DNA of 17,985 nt, from NCBI GenBank assembly GCA_035286745.1, contig DATECU010000100.1, positions 1-17,985 on the forward strand, written 5' to 3'. This DNA is from DATECU01 sp035286745. GTDB lineage: Bacteria > Acidobacteriota > Vicinamibacteria > Fen-336. The notes under the pieces were generated by a model that had not been told where the DNA came from, did not search any database, and was given only the letters and a program-made list of their open reading frames with translations. The first letter of the stretch is position 1, and each line of letters starts with the position of its first letter. Made by a program: the position numbers and the translations under genes. Of this stretch, positions 13,199-17,985 are shown in pieces.

Positions 13199-14278
13199 AT
13201 GGACGCCATCACCTTTCAGAAGCTCAAGGACATCGAGGCTCGCTGCGGCGAGCTGGAAGCCCAAATGTCCGACCCCGCCGTGGTTCAGGACCCGTCCGCC
13301 TACCAGCGCCTGGCCAAGGAGTCGAAGGACGTCGCCCCGGTGGTGGAGCGCTACCGCGCCTACAAGCACACCCTGGCCGAGCTGACCAAGGTCCAGGAGA
13401 TGATCCGGGTGGAAACCGATCCCGACCTCAAGGAGATGGCCCACGAGGAGCTCAGGGCCCTCTCCGCGCGCTGCGACGCGCTGGACGCCGAGATTCCCCT
13501 GCTGCTCATCCCCAAGGACCCCAACGACGAAAAGAACGTGCTGCTGGAGATCCGGGCCGGCACCGGGGGCGAAGAAGCCGCCCTCTTCGCGGCCGAGATG
13601 TTCCGCATGTACTCTCGTTATGCGGAGCGCCAGGGCTGGAGGGTGGACGTGGTGTCCTTGACCCGTGCCGGACAGGGCGGGATCAAGGAGGTGATCGCCA
13701 TCATCGAAGGCGAGCGCGTCTATTCCAAGCTCCGCTACGAGAGCGGCGTCCACCGCGTGCAACGGGTGCCCGCCACCGAGGCCTCGGGGCGCATTCACAC
13801 CTCGGCCATCACGGTGGCGATCCTGCCCGAAGCCGAGGAGGTGGACGTCAAGATCGAAGCCAAGGACCTGCGCATCGACACCTTCTGTTCGTCGGGCCCG
13901 GGGGGCCAGAGCGTCAACACCACCTACTCGGCGGTGCGGGTAACCCACCTCCCCACCAACACCGTGGTCTCCTGCCAGGACGAGAAGAGCCAGATCAAGA
14001 ACCGCGACAAGGCCATGAAGGTGCTTAGGGCGCGGCTCTACGAAATGGCCCTGGAGGAGCAGCAGAGGGCCATCGCCTCCGACCGCAAGAACCAGGTGGG
14101 CTCCGGCGACCGCAGCGAGAAGATCCGGACCTACAACTTCAACCAGGCCCGGGTCACCGACCACCGCATCGGCCTCACCCTGCACCGCCTGCACGAGGTG
14201 CTGGACGGCGCCCTCGACGAGCTGGTGGCGGGCCTGATCGCCAATCACCAAGCCGACAAGCTGAAGCGCTCGGCTTAG
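13199..14278 (+). CDS. prfA: Peptide chain release factor 1
   Basis: A 359-residue factor that recognises UAA and UAG and triggers peptide release. The codon-recognition tripeptide is PAT (191-193, in QRVPATEASGR), which marks RF1 as opposed to the SPF of RF2. The peptidyl-transferase motif GGQ is at 235-237 (SGPGGQSVNTT). The N-terminal coiled domain covers about 1-100. Length is normal. The ATG start lacks a strong ribosome binding site; the 66-bp gap after rpmE has small hairpins such as GTGGC-GCT-GCCAC. The gene for the methyltransferase that modifies the GGQ glutamine follows after 12 bp. Confidence 0.97.
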   Translation: MDAITFQKLKDIEARCGELEAQMSDPAVVQDPSAYQRLAKESKDVAPVVERYRAYKHTLAELTKVQEMIRVETDPDLKEMAHEELRALSARCDALDAEIPLLLIPKDPNDEKNVLLEIRAGTGGEEAALFAAEMFRMYSRYAERQGWRVDVVSLTRAGQGGIKEVIAIIEGERVYSKLRYESGVHRVQRVPATEASGRIHTSAITVAILPEAEEVDVKIEAKDLRIDTFCSSGPGGQSVNTTYSAVRVTHLPTNTVVSCQDEKSQIKNRDKAMKVLRARLYEMALEEQQRAIASDRKNQVGSGDRSEKIRTYNFNQARVTDHRIGLTLHRLHEVLDGALDELVAGLIANHQADKLKRSA

Positions 14279-14290
14279 CCCTGGGCCGCA

Positions 14291-15142
14291 GTGACCGTTT
14301 CACTCGCTCTGGACCAGGGCGCGGCTCACCTCCGCCAGGCCGGCATCGCGGACGCGGCGTGGGACGCGGAGCGGCTGCTCCGGCACCTGACCGGTTGGGA
14401 TCGGGCCCACCTGCTGGCCGGCGACCTGGATGAGCTTCCCGCCCAGACCGAGGCCGCCTTCTTCCAGTTGATCGCCCGCCGCGCCCAACGCATTCCCTTG
14501 CAGCACCTCACCGGCACCCAGGCCTTCTGGCGGCACCAGTTCCTGGTGTCGCCGGACGTTCTCATCCCCCGGCCGGAGACGGAGCTAATCGTGGAGAGCG
14601 GGCTTCACGCCGTCTCCGCCGCCAACCAGCCCGTGATCATCGACGTGGGCACCGGCTCCGGGTGCATTGCGCTCTCGCTGGCCGCGGAGCGGCCCGACTC
14701 CGTCGTCTACGGCCTCGACATCTCGCCCGCAGCCCTGGCGGTCGCCGCCGAGAACGCTCGCCGGCTCGACCTTGCGGGGCGGGTTCGCTTCCTTCTGGGT
14801 GACTTCCTTGCCTCCCCACCCGTCCCCCCCGACACCGCCCACCTCATCGTGAGCAACCCCCCCTACGTAGACGCCGCCGAGATCCCGGACCTGCTTCCTG
14901 AGGTCCGCGACCATGAGCCCCGACAGGCGCTCCTGCCTCCGGACGATCGTTACGGCGCCTACCGCCGGTTGGCCCCCCAGGCCCTCCCGCTGCTGGTTCC
15001 CGGAGGCACTCTGATTCTGGAGGTGGGGCGCGGGATGGCGGACCAGGTCTGCGCCCTGTGCACGGGGGCTGGGTTGAGCGTGCGTTCTGTGCTCCGCGAC
15101 CTCCAGGGCATTCCACGAACCGTGGTGGCGGGGAAAGACTGA
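14291..15142 (+). CDS. prmC: Peptide chain release factor N5-glutamine methyltransferase
   Basis: A 283-residue SAM-dependent enzyme that methylates the glutamine of the GGQ motif in release factors. The N-terminal helical domain (1-90) is followed by VLIPRPETELIVE (90-102), the SAM-binding DVGTGSGCIALSL (118-130) and the catalytic NPPY (189-192), which holds the substrate glutamine amide. The start is GTG at 14291. The 12-bp gap after prfA places enzyme and substrate in one operon. The C-terminal DLQGIPRTVVAGKD is the standard family ending. Confidence 0.95.
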   Translation: MTVSLALDQGAAHLRQAGIADAAWDAERLLRHLTGWDRAHLLAGDLDELPAQTEAAFFQLIARRAQRIPLQHLTGTQAFWRHQFLVSPDVLIPRPETELIVESGLHAVSAANQPVIIDVGTGSGCIALSLAAERPDSVVYGLDISPAALAVAAENARRLDLAGRVRFLLGDFLASPPVPPDTAHLIVSNPPYVDAAEIPDLLPEVRDHEPRQALLPPDDRYGAYRRLAPQALPLLVPGGTLILEVGRGMADQVCALCTGAGLSVRSVLRDLQGIPRTVVAGKD

Positions 15143-15164
15143 CTCTCGCATACACTGGAGCGCC

Positions 15165-16418
15165 ATGGACAAGATCCGCATCGTGGGCGGCAAGCCCTTG
15201 GAGGGCACGGTTCGCATCTCCGGTGCCAAGAACGCCTCTCTTCCCGACCTCTGCGCCGCCCTGCTCACCGATCAGCCGGTGCGTCTCAAGAACGTCCCCG
15301 AGGTCCGCGACATCCGAACCCTGGGGCGGCTGCTCTCCGATCTCGGCGCTCAGGTCTCCTTCGAGGTCGGCGGCGGCGTTGAGGTCAAGGCCTCTGCCCT
15401 GACCTCAGTCGAAGCACCTTACGAGCTGGTGAAGACGATGCGGGCCTCGGTCCTGGTCCTGGGCCCGCTGCTGGCCCGCGAGGGCCGGGCCCGGGTCTCG
15501 CTACCCGGGGGCTGCGCCATTGGCGCGCGGCCCATCAACCTCCACCTTCAGGCGCTGGAGAGAATGGGGGCGACGGTGACCGTCGAGCACGGCTACGTCG
15601 AGGCTCAGGCCAGAAAGCTCCGGGGCGCCGAGATCTCCTTCGACCTCATCACCGTCACTGGCACCGAGAACGTGATGATGGCGGCCTGCCTGGCCGAGGG
15701 CGAGACGGTTCTGCGCAACGCCGCCTGCGAACCCGAGGTGGTGGACCTGGCCCAGCTGCTCACCGCCATGGGCGGCCGTATCGAGGGGGCTGGCACGCCG
15801 ACCATCACCGTCCAGGGTGTCGGCTCCCTGAGCGGTGCGCGCCACCGGGTGGTGCCCGACCGCATCGAGACCGGTACCTACCTCGTCGCCTGCGCCATAG
15901 CGGGCGGAGAGATCGAAATCCAGAGCTGCCATCCTCCGCACCTGCGCGTCGTCATCGACAAGCTCCGGGAGACCGGCGTTCGCGTTGAAGAGGGCCCCGA
16001 CAACCTGCGGGTCCGGGCTCCCCGGGCCATGAGGCCTGCCAACATCACCACCCATCCCCACCCCGGCTTTCCCACCGACATGCAGGCCCAGTTCATGACC
16101 CTGATGACCCAGGCCTCGGGGACCTGCACCATCACCGAGAACATCTTCGAGAACCGCTTCATGCACGTGGCCGAGCTGCAGCGCATGGGAGCCAACATCC
16201 AGCTCGAGGGGCGAACCGCCATCATCACCGGGCCCACCCCGCTGTCAGGCGCCCAGGTCATGGCCACCGACCTCCGGGCCTCGGCCTCGCTGGTGCTGGC
16301 GGGCCTGGGCGCCGCCGGAGAGACCATCGTCGACCGCGTCTACCACCTGGACCGGGGCTACTACCGCATCGACGAGAAGCTCAGGGGCCTGGGCGCCGAC
16401 ATCGAGCGCATCACCTGA
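15165..16418 (+). CDS. murA: UDP-N-acetylglucosamine 1-carboxyvinyltransferase
   Basis: A 417-residue cytoplasmic enzyme transferring enolpyruvate from PEP to UDP-GlcNAc, the first committed step of peptidoglycan synthesis. Key residues are visible: Lys22 in SGAKNASLP, the PEP-reactive Cys117 in LPGGCAIGARPI, and the catalytic Asp in FPTDMQAQFMTL. The Cys is present, so the enzyme should be of the fosfomycin-sensitive type. The two-domain inside-out barrel repeats are full length. The ATG follows prmC by 22 bp with GGAG just before it, in the conserved order prfA-prmC-murA. Confidence 0.97.
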   Translation: MDKIRIVGGKPLEGTVRISGAKNASLPDLCAALLTDQPVRLKNVPEVRDIRTLGRLLSDLGAQVSFEVGGGVEVKASALTSVEAPYELVKTMRASVLVLGPLLAREGRARVSLPGGCAIGARPINLHLQALERMGATVTVEHGYVEAQARKLRGAEISFDLITVTGTENVMMAACLAEGETVLRNAACEPEVVDLAQLLTAMGGRIEGAGTPTITVQGVGSLSGARHRVVPDRIETGTYLVACAIAGGEIEIQSCHPPHLRVVIDKLRETGVRVEEGPDNLRVRAPRAMRPANITTHPHPGFPTDMQAQFMTLMTQASGTCTITENIFENRFMHVAELQRMGANIQLEGRTAIITGPTPLSGAQVMATDLRASASLVLAGLGAAGETIVDRVYHLDRGYYRIDEKLRGLGADIERIT

Positions 16419-16425
16419 CGAGAAG

Positions 16426-16446
16426 CAACCACAGAGGCACAGAGAA
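16426..16446 (+). repeat. Left arm of inverted repeat around the murA-mutY spacer
   Basis: CAACCACAGAGGCACAGAG is the inverse of CTCTGCGCCTCCGTGGTTT at 16744-16762, matching at 16 of 18 core positions. It begins 8 nt after the murA stop. From memory, similar ACCACAGAG-type intergenic words occur in several environmental bacterial genomes; that recall is not verified here. Confidence 0.6.
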
Positions 16447-16743
16447 CGGCCAACGGACGAGGAAGCTAGAGGGGGCCGCAGTCGGCGGCGAGACGGACCA
16501 AGCGAGAGAAGCCCGGGGCGCAGCGATCGGCCCGCGCCAGCGGCATCACGGTACCCAACGCGCGACTCGCGAGGCCCAAATCGTGGTCCAATGACAATGG
16601 CTGAGCGTCGGAGCGCGGAGCGGTACCTCGATGCCAGCGCGGGCGGGACGTGAGGCTGGAGAAGCTGAATCAAACCACAGCGACCATCGCGGACAACCGG
16701 AAGCAAGCGGGGAGTCCTCGCCGGAGAGCGAAGGACCGTGGGC

Positions 16744-16762
16744 CTCTGCGCCTCCGTGGTTT
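16744..16762 (-). repeat. Right arm of inverted repeat, adjoining mutY
   Basis: CTCTGCGCCTCCGTGGTTT is the reverse complement, with two core mismatches, of the motif just after murA. It lies between two possible mutY start codons (GTG 16738 and TTG 16771), which argues that translation starts after it. Confidence 0.6.
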
Positions 16763-16770
16763 CTCTTGCC

Positions 16771-17832
16771 TTGAAAAGCTCGCTCCTCGCCTGGTACCGG
16801 CGGAATCGAAGGGACCTGCCCTGGCGGCGGACCGCTGACGCCTACCGCATCTGGGTTTCGGAGGTGATGCTCCAGCAGACCATGGTCCAGGCAGTGGTGC
16901 CCTACTACCAGGCCTTCCTCGAGCGCTTTCCAACCGTGGAGCGCCTGGCCGCGGCGTCCGAAGACGGGGTGCTCGCCCTCTGGTCCGGCCTGGGGTACTA
17001 CCGCCGCGCCCGCAACCTCCACGCCGGGGCCAAGCACCTGGTCCGGCAGGGTGGCCAGTTCCCGCGCACGCTGGAGGCCGCCCTCGAGGTCCCCGGCGTG
17101 GGTCGATACACGGCCGCGGCCGTCCTCTCCATCGCCTATGGGGTGGCCCTTCCCGTCGTAGACGGCAACGGTCGCCGCGTCTTTGCCCGCCTCTTCGCCC
17201 TCCGGGGCGCCAGGGGGCGGAGCGATCGTACGTTTGGCGTGCTGGCGGCGCAGTGGTTGGATCCCGGCAGCCCAGGAGACTGGAACCAGGCCTTGATGGA
17301 ACTGGGGGCCACCGTCTGCACCCCGCGCTCTCCCGGCTGCTCCCACTGCCCGGTGCGTGGCCACTGCCGGGCCCTGGCCGAAGGGGCGGTCGCTCGCCTA
17401 CCGGAGAGACGTCCCCGGCGGAGGCCGGTGAAGGTGGCGGTGGCCGCCGCGGTGATCGAGCGCGGAGGCCGGCTTCTCCTGGTCCGGCGCCGAGAGGGCA
17501 AGCTGCTGGGGCGAATGTGGGAGGTGCCGCAAACCAGCCTTGACGGGCGGGGCTCCCCCGACCTGGCTCGGGAGCTGGAGGAACGCCACGGCCTCCGGGT
17601 GGCGCCGGGGGCTCTTCTCGGCCAGGTGCAGCACGCCATCACCTATCGACGCATTCAGATCGAGATCCGGAGCGCTCGCCTGCTCTCGGGCCCGCCGCCG
17701 GACCCCGCCCGTTTTCGCTTTGTGCGCCGCGGCGAGCTGGCGGGCCTTCCCATCTCGTCAATGACGCGTAAGATCGTGGCCTCGACCGGCGCCGCCCGGG
17801 GACGGACCGGTGACAAGCGGAGGCTCCCATGA
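16771..17832 (+). CDS. mutY: A/G-specific adenine DNA glycosylase
   Basis: A 353-residue base-excision enzyme removing adenine mispaired with 8-oxoguanine. The N-terminal glycosylase domain has SEVMLQQT with the catalytic Glu31, GLGYYRRARN, the helix-hairpin-helix VPGVGRYTAAA, and VVDGN with Asp131. The 4Fe-4S cluster cysteines follow the exact C-X6-C-X2-C-X5-C pattern (Cys183, 190, 193, 199). A NUDIX-like MutY C-terminal domain (about 221-334), which recognises 8-oxoG, completes it. I chose TTG at 16771 since MKSSLLAWYRRNRRDLPW fits the family start. GTG at 16738 has an AAGGA nearby but would translate the repeat arm at 16744-16762; its extra 11 residues are unlike MutY. The stop overlaps the next gene's ATG by 4 bp. 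Confidence 0.94.
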   Translation: MKSSLLAWYRRNRRDLPWRRTADAYRIWVSEVMLQQTMVQAVVPYYQAFLERFPTVERLAAASEDGVLALWSGLGYYRRARNLHAGAKHLVRQGGQFPRTLEAALEVPGVGRYTAAAVLSIAYGVALPVVDGNGRRVFARLFALRGARGRSDRTFGVLAAQWLDPGSPGDWNQALMELGATVCTPRSPGCSHCPVRGHCRALAEGAVARLPERRPRRRPVKVAVAAAVIERGGRLLLVRRREGKLLGRMWEVPQTSLDGRGSPDLARELEERHGLRVAPGALLGQVQHAITYRRIQIEIRSARLLSGPPPDPARFRFVRRGELAGLPISSMTRKIVASTGAARGRTGDKRRLP

Positions 17833-17985
17833 GGCACCTGATCAAGCCCGTTGTGCTCATCGCCGTGGTCGCAGGCATCGTCTGGGCCCTCACCTCCTGG
17901 CCGAGGCTCCGCGAGGTGGAAACCGGCAAGACCCCCGAGTACCCGGAGCTGCGGGTGCGCGACTACAGCTCGGCAGAGGGGGTGG
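17829..17985 (+). CDS. Membrane-anchored protein, 5' part only (possibly DUF1499)
   Basis: The first 52 residues of a gene cut by the window end. The ATG overlaps the mutY stop (ATGA), so the two are probably translationally coupled. After a short basic start (MRHLIK), residues 7-23 form one hydrophobic segment (PVVLIAVVAGIVWALTS), a signal anchor or uncleaved signal. The next part reads WPRLREVETGKTPEYPEL, followed by VRDYSSAEGV. The TGKTPEYPEL pattern after a membrane segment reminds me of DUF1499 proteins, but too little is present to be sure. No function is proposed. Confidence 0.6.
   Translation, partial: MRHLIKPVVLIAVVAGIVWALTSWPRLREVETGKTPEYPELRVRDYSSAEGV

Larger units (their letters stand above)
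16419..16770. other. Non-coding spacer between murA and mutY
   Basis: About 350 bp with no reading frame that looks like a gene. It opens with a copy of the AACCACAGAGGCACAGAG motif and closes with its inverted counterpart, listed separately. The interior is purine-rich on this strand (many GAGA/AGCG words). One further partial motif, AAACCACAGCGACC, occurs near 16673. I see no clear promoter, tRNA or terminator inside. Confidence 0.5.

Noticed and set aside
16650..16838. Small open frame in the murA-mutY spacer
   Set aside because: It overlaps the mutY start in another frame, has no recognisable motif and spans the repeat arm.

Overview
This is a GC-rich, densely packed chromosomal stretch from a Gram-negative-type bacterium. 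It carries mostly housekeeping genes. All are on the + strand except pheA. Two blocks, tig-clpP-clpX-lon-engB and rpmE-prfA-prmC-murA, occur together in deltaproteobacterial lineages (Desulfobacterota, Myxococcota) and in Acidobacteriota. Those groups are my best guess for the source; the sequence alone does not settle the phylum. I see no phage, transposase, CRISPR array or obvious island.

Layout. 1-2330: the 3' end of an SRAP (YedK/HMCES-type) gene, an SDH-family Clp-fold serine protease, a structured intergenic repeat, and pheA (prephenate dehydratase) on the - strand. 2340-2470: a promoter and a tRNA-Leu(UAG) gene with encoded CCA. 2519-8975: trigger factor, ClpP, ClpX, Lon and the ribosome-assembly GTPase EngB, forming a protein folding, quality-control and degradation cluster. 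tig and clpP overlap by 4 bp. clpP and clpX are separated by 130 bp holding two near-identical hairpins. 8962-12627: rho (overlapping engB by 14 bp), then a tandem-domain polyphosphate kinase 2 directly followed by a zinc-type adenylate kinase. 12628-16418: a repeat-rich spacer, then rpmE, prfA, prmC and murA, which cover ribosomal protein L31, release factor 1, its glutamine methyltransferase, and the first committed step of peptidoglycan synthesis. 16419-17985: a roughly 320-bp spacer bracketed by an inverted repeat, mutY, and the start of a membrane-anchored protein that may be DUF1499.

How the genes work together. Trigger factor, ClpXP and Lon act successively on nascent and damaged proteins. 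PrmC methylates the GGQ motif of RF1 made by the gene just upstream. The PPK2-Adk pair would convert AMP plus polyphosphate to ADP and then ATP, an ATP-regenerating route. The least explained parts are the intergenic repeats: a two-copy family with a conserved inner hairpin (1409-1500 and 12641-12765), the twin hairpins before clpX, and the inverted pair around the murA-mutY spacer.
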